From Hemileia vastatrix (lineage: Eukaryota > Basidiomycota > Pucciniomycetes > Pucciniales > Zaghouaniaceae): 64,000 bases of DNA. A program made the translations under genes and the position numbers. The DNA is taken from positions 2,151,001 to 2,215,000 of the forward strand of contig JASXTE010000002.1 of the NCBI GenBank assembly GCA_030280995.1, given 5' to 3'. Below the pieces are notes generated by a model. That model was given only the letters and a program-made list of their open reading frames with translations, had not been told where the DNA came from and did no database searches. This document shows, piece after piece, positions 35,501-46,321 of this stretch (the first letter of the stretch is position 1; the number at the start of each line of letters is the position of its first letter).

Positions 35501-37560
35501 TTGGATTTCTTTTTTCATATTTGATCCCTTTAACTTAATTTTTTATTCCTCATATTGCTTTTGGATATCAATTAATAATTTTTAAAATAAATTATTTTAA
35601 TATTTTTATACATTTATTTAATAATTATATAAAAGGTGTAACATCACTCAGTATGCATTTGGCACACAATTTTTTGCTATTCAAATATAATTATTAATAT
35701 AATTAAGACAAAAAATTAATCAAAAAATATGTATGAGTGAGGCACAAAGATAAAATACCAGTAGACATGTTTTTAAGAAATACCAGATGAACTGAAGAAA
35801 AATTCTAACCCAGCCACTCTCCATCATGGAAGTGTCCAGCACAAGTTCTGCCGAACTTGTGCTGGACACTTTTGGTCATGTGCAGTCAGATGGGATCAAT
35901 TCTCTGCATGGAAACAAAAAATTTTTTTTATCAAATTTCACCAGAAGTAGTTTGGTATAGCTGAATCATCCACCTGCTTTTCTGCCCAATATCAAGTGTA
36001 TAATTTTTTATCTTTAAAGAAAAGGTCACTTATTACAATAAAGCCCTGATGGCTCCCATTTGCTTTAACACCTCGACTGGCTCTTGATAGCTGGAATTTT
36101 ACTAGTATTTTTTTCATATTTGAACTGTTTGACTTTTATTTTACTCTTTTATTCCTCTTTTTACTTTTAAATTTCTATTTAATTTTTGTAAAACTAATCC
36201 TTTTCATATTTATTTATGTCTATTTTAAAAAATTATTGAAGGTATAACTGCACATGGTATGCATTTGGCACACAAGTTTTTGCTATACTAATAACATTAA
36301 TAATATAATGGTGATAAAATATTAATCGGATGATAAATATGAAAGATACAGACTGATCAAATACCAGTAGACATGTTTATGAGAAATACAAGATGAAGGA
36401 ACTGAAGAAAATTTCCACCCAAGCTACTCTCCATCGTAAAAGTGTCCAGCACAAGTTCAGCCGAACTTGTGCTGGACACTTTTGGTCACGTCCAGTCAGA
36501 TGGGATCAATTCTTTCTATGGCAACAAAAAAACATTTTTTTATTAAACTTCACTACAAGTAGTTTTGATTAGCTGAATCATCCACCTGTTGTTCTTCCCA
36601 ACCTCAGGTGTATAATTTTTTATCTTTATAAAAAAAGGTCACTTATTAAAATTTAGCCTTGATGGCTCCCATTTGTTTCAACACTTCTACTGGCTCTTGA
36701 GAACAAGAATTTTACTAGTATTTTGTTTTTCATAATTGATCTCTTTGAGATTAATTTTACTTTTTTATTTCTCTATTTTTTTAATATCTATTTAAATTAT
36801 TGTAAAGCTAATCATTTTCATATTTTTTTACATTTATTTCATAATATTATAAAAGGTGTAACATCAGCTGGTATGCATTTGGCACATGAGTTTTTTCTAT
36901 ACTTATAATATTAATAATATAATGGTGACAATAAATTAATCAAATGATATATATGAGTGAGGCACAAAGATCAAGTACCAGTGGACATGTTTATAAGAAA
37001 TACCAGATTAACTGAAGAAAAATTCTTCCCTAGCTACTCTACGTCATTAATGTGTCCAGCACAAGTTCGGCTGAACTTGTGCTGGACACTTTTGGTCACA
37101 TGCAGTCTGGTGTGATCGATTCTCTCTCAATCATTGCACTTGAAGTTGTTTGATATGGCTAAATGGTTCTGCTGAAGTTTTGTTAAACCTCAGATTGTCA
37201 CTTTTTTGTTTTTCAAAAAAGCAATTATAGTCCAAGTTTAGTGCCACTGGTGAGCGTTCCCCCAACATGTCTACTTGCTCTTGATGGCAGGAATTTTACT
37301 TTAATTTTTTATTTCATATTTGATCCCTTTAATTTTACCTTTTTATCCCTCATATTGCTTTTGGGTATCAATTTATTTTTTGTAAAACAAATCATTTTCA
37401 TATTTTTTTACCTTTATTTAATAATATTATAAAAGGCGTAACATCACCCAGTATGCGTTGGGCACACGAGTTTTTGCTATACTTATAATATTAATAACAT
37501 AATGGTGACAAAAAATCAATCAAATGATAAATATGAGTGAGGCACAAAGGTCAAATACCA
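29555..37560. repeat. Satellite array with palindromic monomers
   Basis: About 11 monomers of 604-615 bp span 30,530-37,560. They are recognised by the core from GTGTCCAGCACAAG to CTTGTGCTGGACAC at about 30,967, 31,569, 32,175, 32,784, 33,395, 34,005, 34,616, 35,226, 35,831, 36,439 and 37,050. Shorter degenerate units of about 235 bp that lack the AT-rich middle lie at 29,746-30,530. A further piece in reverse orientation lies at 29,555-29,745. Each long monomer has a second weaker palindrome (GTCCACCTGA to TCAGGTGGAC type) about 130 bp further on. Short open frames here follow the repeat and are not genes. Confidence 0.95.
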
Positions 37561-39014
37561 ATTAATCAATAGTTCTTTTTAATATTATAAAATTTTTGAT
37601 TAAATAAAATGGGAATAATGAATTATATTTTACATCCATAATTCCACTCTAATGATTCCCACTGCACAAAAAGGGTTCACTTAGTCCTTTCTTTACTGCT
37701 TGTGCATATATTTTATTGCCCACAGTACTACAATTTTTTGTAGTGATTATCCCACATCTGATTCAGGAATATTTTTGAACAATATAAGTTTTTTTTACAA
37801 AAGACCTTATCATATCCAATATCCCACAAAAAATACAACCTGTTTTTGTATTAAAATCCATTAACTATTAAGAAATTGTTAAAATAATTAGATTATACTC
37901 TGGCACAGCTAGATCCATACCAACCAACCTAAAGTCTTTTCAATATTGAAAACAATTAAATAAAATTATGATATCATACTGAATTATGGGCACCAACCAT
38001 AATTCAGCACTTCTCATTTGCTCTGCTACAAAATGAGTGCATGTAGCATTTTTCTAACGTCAGACTGTTTTTCTTCCTTCCCTCACACCTTTAGTCCAGA
38101 ATGAAAATTTAGTATGAGTTTTGATCAAAATGGTTTGCCAGTGTTATCTGTATGCAATATGAATTCATATTGCATATTTCTATTTATGCATAAAATATAA
38201 TCATTAAGCATCATTTTTTTTGCATTTTTCAATAATTATGCATATTTATGCAAATGCATATGCATATTAATTATACAGATTTATATGCATATTAATATAT
38301 TTTATTCATATACATATATGCACCTTTTTTTTGCATATTCAATATGCATATTTTTAATGCATATTCAATATGCATATTTATAATGCATATCCAATATGCA
38401 TATTTTTAATGCATATTCAATATGCATATTTTTAATGCATATTCAATATGCATATTTTTATGCATATTCAATATGCATATTTTTAATGCATATTCAATAT
38501 GCATATTTTTTATGCATATTTTTATGCATATTCAAAATGCATGTTTTTTATGCATAATCACTATGCATATTTTTTATGCATATTTTTATGCACATTTTTC
38601 ATGCATATTTATTCTTCATAGTCATTATGCATACACTTTAGATAGGCATTTCACATCAATTTTTAACATGCAATAAGTATCCACCATGCAAATTCAAATG
38701 CATATGCATCTATATCATATGCACAACATATATTCAAGTTTAATATTTGAATATTAAGGTATGCTAAGTGATGTTGTTCAACCTTTTGCCAAACCTGAGA
38801 TTAACTGATGTTCAATGTGGTTCCTAAGCTCTGCTCAAGGAGAGATTGTTCTGGATTCAATCTGAGACAGTTTATTTTTTCAATGTTTTTTCATCAGATT
38901 TAAAAACATATTTCTGACAGTTTCAGGATGGTTTCCGAACAGTTTCCTGACAAATTCCTGATAGTTTCAAATAGAGGGAACTGCTAGCAGTTCACCCCCA
39001 GATTTCACATGGTG
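37561..39014 (-). repeat. AT-rich repeat segment shared with 48,776-49,353
   Basis: The part from about 38,283 to 39,014 is the reverse complement of 48,776-49,353. The rest (37,561-38,283) has no second copy in the window. The shared end carries GGGAACTGCTAGCAGTTC and a CCCCCAGATTTC stretch. No gene is seen. It could be part of the D LTR or a separate AT-rich element. Confidence 0.75.
38200..38720. repeat. TGCATA-rich tandem array (about 26-bp unit)
   Basis: About eight tandem units alternate ATGCATATTC and AATATGCATATT with short T-runs. The unit is itself palindromic around TGCA. A shorter copy lies at about 49,170-49,353 in the opposite orientation. Confidence 0.93.
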
Positions 39015-39478
39015 ACTCCTCCTTGCATTGACCTCATGCCCATCCATCATTCCACACACAACAGACCTCCCTATATCCTCACAGACCCTCCTCACTAACA
39101 CCTGTTACACCTGGACCCTCCTCACTAACACCTGTTACACCTGGACCCTCCTCACTAACATCCGTTAACCCCTTGACCCTTCACTAACCATCCCGTCCAT
39201 GCTCACTACCCCCGTTAATAACCCACAGACACACAATAACCCTTTAGCAAAATATTGCATTGGCCGTTGCGCTGTGTATTGCCTATCAAAGATAAAGGAT
39301 GAAAACACTTTTGAGAGATTAAATAATTTAGATTTAAAGTTTTAGATTAGCGCGGTTGAATAGTGAGTACACAAAGGAAAGTTGCATTTGCTATGTAAAA
39401 TTGCTTCTGCGCTTTGAACATGGATTTAGACCTTGTTATTATTGATTTAAATGAGCAGCTTTTGCCTCGAGTATCACG
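39015..39478 (-). repeat. A2 5' LTR fragment, interrupted by element E
   Basis: This is the reverse complement of the first part of the A-type LTR. Its last 15 bp reappear at 48,097-48,111 beyond E. The downstream part of the LTR (about 350 bp) is missing at the left junction with the AT-rich segment. A short unit containing TGTTACACCTGGACCCTCC is tandemly repeated at 39,090-39,160. Confidence 0.85.
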
Positions 39479-40565
39479 TTTGGTCTTCAAACATTGGTAG
39501 AGCACTTTGTTGGTCTGTTTGGCGTTGTTTTGATGTGTTTTAAATGGCATTGTTCAATAATTGGGTGTTTTTCTGGAATTATTTGACAAATATTGAGACT
39601 GTGGAAATGTGGGTATTACCATTGGATAGCCCTGGTTTTCTCTATATTTTATGTCTTGATGACATTTTTCATATTCTAAGTATTTGAGGGATTTTTTCTC
39701 ATTTTTCATTTCAAAAGATAGCTTTTTAATTTTGTTTTTTGTGTTTTATGCGCTAACTTTAAGTCTTAGGGTTAAGTGCTTAGTACCATTAGAACAGGCT
39801 AATTTTTTCTACGTTTCATTTTCCAAAGTTGTTGTAGCTTAATTATGTGTTTTAAAGGTTTCAGTAGTCGTAGTTTATTTTTCTAAGTATTTTAGGTGTT
39901 TTTGGTGGTTTTCTGGCTTCAGGGCGGTGCTGCCGCATCAGGCGGGCCTCCCGACATCAGGAGGACCTCCCGCCTTGGAGCTAGAAGGCTGGGAAGTGTT
40001 TCTAGAGGGGTTTTATGCAATTTGGCGCTCAGAAACGCCAAATTTGTTGGTGTTCATGGCCTCTTAGATGGGGGTCTGTGTGTATATAGTGAAAAAGACA
40101 GTTTGGGCAGCCTTAATTATCATACAACCATCTGGAGGATATATCCTTGTTCCTCACTCAGTTTTCACTGTTTTCTAGCCACAATTGGCTGTGTTTTTTG
40201 CAAGGTTAGTTCTTCATTTAACTCAACTTTGGAAACTGTTTTCTCTGGTGTAGTCTTGCAAGCTATATCAAGTATTATTTCTGTCTCTGGTGTGGATTTT
40301 CAACCTACATCAAGTATCATTGCTTTCTCCAGTGAGGACATTGGTCTACATTTCAGTCCTTAGTTTGGTAGTCTGTCTGGAGACTACTTTCTTGGATGAT
40401 CATTCAGTCAAGTGTATTGGAAAAGGGGCTTTAAACAACAGGAACCAATTTACTGTAGCAGGTAAATCTCACTTATTTTTTTTAAAGGGACAGGGGATTT
40501 TCTCTCTGGTTTTTCTCCAACTCCCTTGCTCAAGGCCTATAGCTAGTACTATAGGATTGTCTACA
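39479..40565 (+). repeat. E 5' LTR (1,087 bp)
   Basis: It matches 46,995-48,096 along its length. The expected TGTGGTC start reads TTTGGTC here and the end is TCTACA. An internal repeat of about 50 bp around CATCAAGTATCATT and TATCAAGTATTATT is visible at about 40,262-40,330. Confidence 0.9.
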
Positions 40566-40569
40566 TTTC

Positions 40570-40587
40570 TGGCGCCCAACGTGGGGG
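40570..40587 (+). promoter_or_regulatory. E primer-binding site
   Basis: TGGCGCCCAACGTGGGGG lies 4 bp after the LTR end. It begins TGG, as expected for pairing to the CCA end of a host tRNA that primes reverse transcription. I cannot name the tRNA from memory with confidence. Confidence 0.75.
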
Positions 40588-40658
40588 TAGGACCTGCTAG
40601 TTCATTGGAATCTCTGTTTTCTTTTGTTGGCCTTTTCTGGTGATTTTGGTCTGGAAGG

Positions 40659-43019
40659 ATGGCTTCTGGTTCATCTATTCCTGTGGTTCCTGTCAGTGGG
40701 GGGGAAGGTCCTCCTGCTGTGATGGTTAGGGAATGAGTGAGGATTAAAACTTGGGATGGTACCAACTTTAATGGAGATGATGTGAAATGGTTTCTGGAGA
40801 AATATGAAACTTCTGCTGGTGTGGATGATGATTCTTACCTGGACATGGGGAAGCAGATCATTTTCTTCATTGGTGATAGATCAGTGGAGAAGGAGATTGT
40901 GGCCATTTCTGGCTACAAGAAGAGGGATTGGAAGATCTTGTGCAGGGAGAAGGTGGATAGATGGGGTTTTAGGTTCACTATGGTGGATATGAACAAGGCT
41001 GTCAGTGAATGGCAGTCTTACGGTGGTGTTGGTAACTTACTCAGTTACAGGTAGTTTTTAATACAGTTTGATCCTGTGATAGATTATTTGGTGGAAGTAG
41101 CGGAGCTGGCACATGAAAATGCTGCCAAAGATGTTTTTTGGTCTGCCCTGGCTAGAGATGTCAGTATGGATGTGTTGAAGGAGTTGTCAAGGAAGGACTT
41201 GATGAAGACTCTTTCTAATGGGGACCAGAAGTTGCCTGCCTTGGACAAGGTGAAGGAGGCTGTGGAGGCCCATTTGAAGCTGTTGGCTGTGGACACCTAT
41301 CAAGAGGGGTGTGCTAAGTATGTCAGAAAAGTCAGTGAGGCTTTGGATGAAGAGGAGAGTAGGGTAAAGAAGGAAGAAAAGAATATGGTGGAGGTTCCCA
41401 AGCAGGATAGGGACCCAGTAGTGGAGAACTCGGCTGATCTGACAAAAAAACTACATATCTTTGTGCAGAAGGCTAAGAAGGTCAATAGGGCTCCTTCTCA
41501 GCCTAGAAATCTTGACAGGAGGTCTGGTAGGATTGACCCTTGGGTCTGCTTATATTGCAGTAGGAGGGGGAACAAGTCCGATGATTGTTGGGCTCTGAAC
41601 AAAGATGTGTCACAAGGAAAGGTGGAGTTTGATGGCAGGGTGTTCAAATTCCCTGATGGCTCATTAGTAAAGCCCAGTGAGGGGAAGGCTCCTGTTGATT
41701 TGGTCAGGAGAAGAAATGGTCTCAATAAGAGGAGGCCAAGATTTGAGGAGATACCTAATCAGGGGAAGTCTTCGGCTAAGGCAGATGAAGATTTCAAGGG
41801 AAAAGGAAAGGAGGTCAATAAAGTCTCTTTTTCTACTTCCTTTAGTGGGTTGGAGTTGTATTCTTGTGAAGGACAGTCAAGTGGTGAATGCTTGGCTGGT
41901 GTCTATGATGTTGAATCTGGTAAGGGGGGAAGGCCCAATAGCAGTTCTCAGGCGCAACCAAAGCCTAAAACTTTATAGGCAGGTCCTAAGCTGAGTTCAG
42001 CTAGGAGGAAGTACAGCAAAGAGGAGCTGTACAAGATGCAGAAGGGGATTGCTGATATGGGCCCCCCAAGTTTTGGTGCATTGGACATGAGCTGTGAGCC
42101 AGTGCTAATGTATGTTGATTCTGACTCAGAGGAGGATGTCCCTTTGGCTTCATTTCCAAAGCCTGCTGGAGTTAGAGGTGCTGGTGAGGGATCTGGATTT
42201 ATTCCTGTTGATGGAAAGTCTGTTTGTGGTTCTGGCCCTCAGGAGATTTCTAGGACCAAGGTAGTTAAGCCAAGGGCTCACTTTGAGAGGCCAGTAGTTT
42301 CTGGCCAATCTAATGTAATGGACTCGGTTCTGGAAAGAATGAATAAGGGTCAGGTTTGCCTTTCTTATGGGTAATTGTATGCTATCAGTCCTGGGTTGGC
42401 TGATAGACAAAAAAAATTATTGACCAGGAGAAGGGTTTCTTCTGGGGAGGTGAAATACATCTGTGATTCTGCTGAGAAGTTTGGTGAGGGGTTAAAAACT
42501 CATTTTTCTGCTCCTCTTGGTTATGTCAATGTCACTCTGAATGGTAGGGAGGCTAGGGTATTGGTGGATTCAGTTTCTCATATTAACCTGATTTATTTGT
42601 TTCAGGCTACTCATCTGGGCCTCCCCATCAAGACAAGAATTGGTGGCCATGTCACTGAGTTGATTGTGACAGCCGAATTTGTAAAGCTGGATGTCGGTAG
42701 AGCCTCCGGAAAGTTTCATTTCTACATTACCAAAGGTAATGTGAAAGCTGTTTTGGGTGGACCACTCTTGATGTATTTTCAAGCAAGTGTTGGTTAACAG
42801 TTTGAAATGGGAATCAGTTTGGAGTTGACCAGTGAGGATGAGAGAAGGCTTCACATGAGGTTATCATCTGCTGGAGATGATGGTTGGGAGACCAGGCCTG
42901 GCTTGACTTCAATGTGCCAGTGCATGGATTGTTGCAGGAGAAGGAAAGAAGTGGGTGCCACATCTGGTTTTTTAGAGTGTGGCTCAGGCTCTAGTGAGAG
43001 TCTGTCTTTTTTAGAGTAA
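40659..43019 (+). pseudogene. E gag with degenerate protease domain, five in-frame stops
   Basis: From ATG 40,659 one frame runs 787 codons and is broken only by in-frame stops at 40,734, 41,052, 41,976, 42,372 and 42,795. No frameshift is needed. The N-terminus begins KTWDGTNFNGDDV-like capsid sequence. A zinc-binding CLYCSRRGNKSDDCW segment lies at about 41,552-41,596, followed by a DGRVFKFPDG block often seen after gag knuckles. A retropepsin-like domain lies at about 42,510-42,780 (VNVTLNGREARVLVDSVS), where the D-S/T-G motif reads D-S-V and is probably inactive. A C-C-rich tail (CQCMDCCRRR) follows. Several stops fit C-to-T change of CAG or CGA codons. Gag packaging is the expected role. 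Confidence 0.8.
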
Positions 43020-43225
43020 TGAGGGCTGATTGCCCTAGGGCTACAACCTCTCCCCAAGATGAGGAAATCCCAGGTTGTAGTAGGTCAGCTCCCTTGGAGA
43101 TATACCAAGTGGATTTTCAACTTTTTCTTTTTAATGTTTCTCTTCTCTGAAAGTATTCTTCATGTTTTTTATCTAGTATCTTTTCTCTCTCAAGATTTTC
43201 AATTATTTTTAATTCAAGTTCAAAA

Positions 43226-44139
43226 ATGAAGATTGGTTATATATCTTTATTGAAAGATAGGTGGAAGAGTTTTGGAGTGGTGAGATTGGGGTCTAAAAGT
43301 AAGTCCTCCCAATGGTGCACCCCTAGGGTTTCTTCTACGCCTTTCAAAAACATTACCTTGGCCAAGTCTGTAAGCATTGGGGAAACACCTGGTTATTTTT
43401 GTAGGATGGAAGAAAACTCAAGAAAAGAAGATAAAAATTTTAAGATAGCTGAGGAAAAGCAAAAAAAAAAAATCTGAAGATAATTAAAAAAGAAGAAAAG
43501 AATTATTTTTGTGAAGATCATCAAGATTAAATTTTGGGCCTCCAGCATGAGGTTAAACTGCACAAATTTTTTAAGAAAGAAGATCAGCAAGATCAATTTT
43601 TGGGTCTCCGGCGTGAGAATAAACTGTATAATTTTAGAAGATGTGATTTAGAAGATGAATCAAGATTTGAAGATTTGAAAGATGGAAGTGAGGATGAAGA
43701 TTTTCAATTGCGGAAAAGTTGTGGAGTGGTGAGATTGAGGTCTAAAAGTAAGTCCTCCAAATTGTGCTCCGCTAGGGCTTCTTCCACACCTTTAAAAAAC
43801 ATTACTTGGGCCACACATGTGAGCAATGGGAAAACCCTTGGTTTTTGTTCCAGGTCTGGTGGTGAAGATTTCCTGAAGATCCCTCAAGTTGAAGGTGGAG
43901 CCACAAAGTACAAGAAGGTAGCGCAGAAGATTAGGCTTGTCAATGAGCCTATGCCTGTGAGTTTGAATCCTCCTTTGAAGAGGCCTTTGTTATCAAGTGA
44001 TCTGTACTGTACTCTGCTGGTGAAGAATCCTCCTGATTTTGTGGAGACTGCTTGGGTGACTGATGGGCTGGCTGCTCTATCAACAGTTACCCCAGATTTT
44101 CTATTTCCAACCCCTTCTCTTGATTTGGTTGAACCCTAG
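43226..44139 (+). pseudogene. E downstream frame with internal repeat
   Basis: Two open pieces (43,226-43,477 and 43,534-44,139) share a repeated block: GVVRLGSKSKSSQWC with its continuation, then GVVRLRSKSKSSKLC about 450 bp later, each followed by a STP-x-K-N-I-T stretch. The second piece is 201 codons long and ends in a Pro-rich tail. A shift lies between them. No known domain is recognised. It lies where pol would start in a complete element, but no pol motif is present. It may be an accessory or spacer coding region particular to this family. Confidence 0.5.
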
Positions 44140-44967
44140 TATTGATTTTTCTTAACAGGTTTTTAGTCCTCTATGAATTTAAACTGGAAATTCTTTTGGT
44201 CTTCAAGTGCCAGACTATTCACACTTATTGGTTTTGGTTTAATGCGTTGGATTTTGTGTTTTGTTAGAAGGTACCCAGGGGGGGCTTCTAGATTTTTTTT
44301 GGAAAGTGTGGGGGTAACTGATGAGCTGGCTGCTCTGTAAAACAGTTACCCCAGAATGTCTGTTTCAAGTATTTTTGTTTGTCCTAGTTGAATCCTAGTT
44401 CTGGTTTTTGTTATTCAGGTTTCAAGTCCACTATGACTTTAAACTGGCTTACTGGATTGAGACAGGCTTCTTTTGTCTATTTGGTTTAGTGGGGGATCAC
44501 TGGTGGTCTCCCATCATTTTTACTTATTGGAGTGGGCCCACCCAGTGATCATTTCCTTGAACTGGACTTTCTATGGAGCTGGATTTTTTTTTCATTTTCT
44601 TTTCTATAATTTTTGTGTCTATTTTTAGATAGTAGTTTTAGATTACCTTCTTTTTTCTCTTTTTTTCTTTAAATTTTTTATGGGAGTTATTAGGATATAA
44701 AGAGGGAAAAATCACAAATTATATTATATGGAGTTACCACATCAGAGTCACCTGGATGTGGGTAAGCATTGGTTGCAAAAGGCTCATCAATTGGACGGGC
44801 AATTCTATTTTCTTTCTTTCTCTTATTATTCTCTCAATTTCTAATTATTTCATCTTTATTTTTTTATTTCAATTTATTTAAAAATTATTGAACTATGTAT
44901 CCACATCAAGGTGCACTCTATAAGAAAGTGAATCATCAGAGTAATAATTGGCCTCCAGAGGATAGTT
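44140..44967 (+). repeat. E interior with GGGGTAACTG hairpin modules
   Basis: Modules at about 44,052-44,215, 44,306-44,460 and 46,040-46,190 share a core GATGAGCTGGCTGCTCTG flanked by GGGGTAACTG and CAGTTACCCC, which can pair. Each is followed by a similar tail. Pyrimidine-rich sequence without a gene follows to 44,967. Confidence 0.75.
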
Positions 44968-45692
44968 TTAGTTAGTTCTCCTTAAAGTAACTGGAGATTT
45001 TTGTTTGGAAGCAGCGTTGCGTGCTCTGGTATTTTCAGAAGGTCCTCTGGCAGGTTTTCTAGAGTTTTTGGAATTTTTGGGGATTTCTGGGGAAGAACTT
45101 TGTTGTGTATGCATTGCTCTGGGAGCACTAGGAGGTGGTTGTGTAGATTTGTTGGTGTTTAATGGAGTATTTTGGCTGTTATCTGGCTGAATTTGAGAGT
45201 TTTGAGCCTGATTTTTGCTTTCTGGAAAAGTGGGCCGGCCGCCTGACATTGGAAGGGCCGCCTGGACGCAGTCTAGCAGCCTGGGAGCTGATTTTGAAGC
45301 TGATTTGGCCAGATTTTCTAAGATAAAAGCAGATTCTTGAGAAGATAAAGCAGTTGTTTTAGGGAGTGATTTGGAAATAGAACCGTGTTATCTTCTGGAA
45401 GGAGAAGAAGATAAAGAAGAAGAAGCAGGTCCAAGTTCTGGTGACCTGGTAGGAGATCTGGAAATATATTTGTGTGAAGGTGAAGGCGGAGGTATTGGAT
45501 AGTTGAGGTCTCTGTCACATCTTTTCTTTTTAGAGTTGCAAGAATCACAGGCTCTGTTATAGAATTTGACTTGAGGAGTAGGAAGAGTGAAGGTACAAGG
45601 CCTGCACATGTGGATGCACTGTTTACAAGAAAAGTTGTTTGAGCAGTGAAACAGGGAAGTTCTGATGGGTCAAAGTCTGGAGATTCAGCCAT
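44968..45692 (-). pseudogene. E antisense cysteine-cluster gene 1 (one shift, one stop)
   Basis: On the minus strand from ATG 45,690-45,692, a short N-terminus (MAESPDFDPSELPC) leads after a one-base shift near 45,630 into a cluster with spacing C-x2-C-x6-C-x15-C-x2-C-x6-C. The first half is CKQC and ends in RPC. The second half is CDSCNSKKKRC, about 45,520-45,630 overall. The same frame passes one TAA at 45,388 and continues through a Ser/Pro/Asn/Gln-rich C-terminal region to the stop at 44,968, about 240 codons in all. Basic residues sit in the second cysteine triplet, as in the LTR-proximal gene at 46,322-46,976. The low-complexity tail could be an activation-type region. No further domain is recognised. 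Confidence 0.62.
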
Positions 45693-45844
45693 GATCTGTG
45701 AAGGGAAAAACAATGAAGAGAAAAGAGATGAATGAAAATTTTTTCAGTGATGTGTAGATAATGAAGAAAGAGTGGAAGTTCAGCAGGTTGGCTGTGGAGC
45801 ACTGTGCATGGAGGTGGCTCCGCCCTTATATGCAAAATGGGATT

Positions 45845-46272
45845 AGTCCGTCAAGACTTTAAACTGAACACTGGCAGTCCATCAAGACTTTAAACTGAGA
45901 AATGGTACAGTCCCCCAAGACTATAAACTGAGGATGGTTTCTGGTTGAGTCCTTCAGGACTATAAACTGATAGCGTGAATTTGGTGTGATTCTGGCAGAG
46001 GTAATCCAAGGGGGAGTCTCTGAATTTTGTTAAGGCAAGTGTGGGGGTAACTGATGAGCTGGCTGCACTGTAGAAAAGTTACCCCAGAATGTTAGTTTGT
46101 TTCTTTGGTCTTTAATGTTTTGATCTCTGGTTCTGTCTTTTTGATTCAAGTTTGGAGTCCCCCAAGACTATAAACTGAGGGTTTTTGAGTCCCCCAAGAC
46201 TATAAAATGAGGGCTGTTAGTCCTCCAAGACTTAAAACAGAGGATTAGTCCCCCAAGACTTTAAAATGAGGA
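45845..46272. repeat. AGTC...GACT repeat clusters with TATAAA-like cores
   Basis: Four copies at 45,845-45,971 and four at 46,155-46,272 have the form AGTCCCCCAAGACTATAAAC, with variants of the centre and of the TATAAA part. Two degenerate copies lie at about 44,166 and 44,418. They fill the space upstream of antisense gene 1 and downstream of antisense gene 2. The AGTC/GACT ends can pair. Confidence 0.85.
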
Positions 46273-46321
46273 GTTTTTTTTATTTTTTATTTCTAAATCA
46301 AGATTTTTGGGCAAGAAGTAA

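Noticed and set aside
30817..37432. Several 60-80 codon open frames within the satellite array
   Set aside because: They recur with the monomer period and drift with it, have no start context and no domain, and follow the palindrome cores.
29555..37560. CRISPR-like array
   Set aside because: Periodic palindromes are spaced 600 bp apart in a eukaryotic satellite, with homologous monomers and not unique spacers.
38422..38676. 84-codon frame rich in His, Ile and Phe
   Set aside because: Translation of the TGCATA tandem array.
45005..45190. 61-codon plus-strand frame in E
   Set aside because: Complement of the Pro/Ser/Asn-rich tail of antisense gene 1. No domain.
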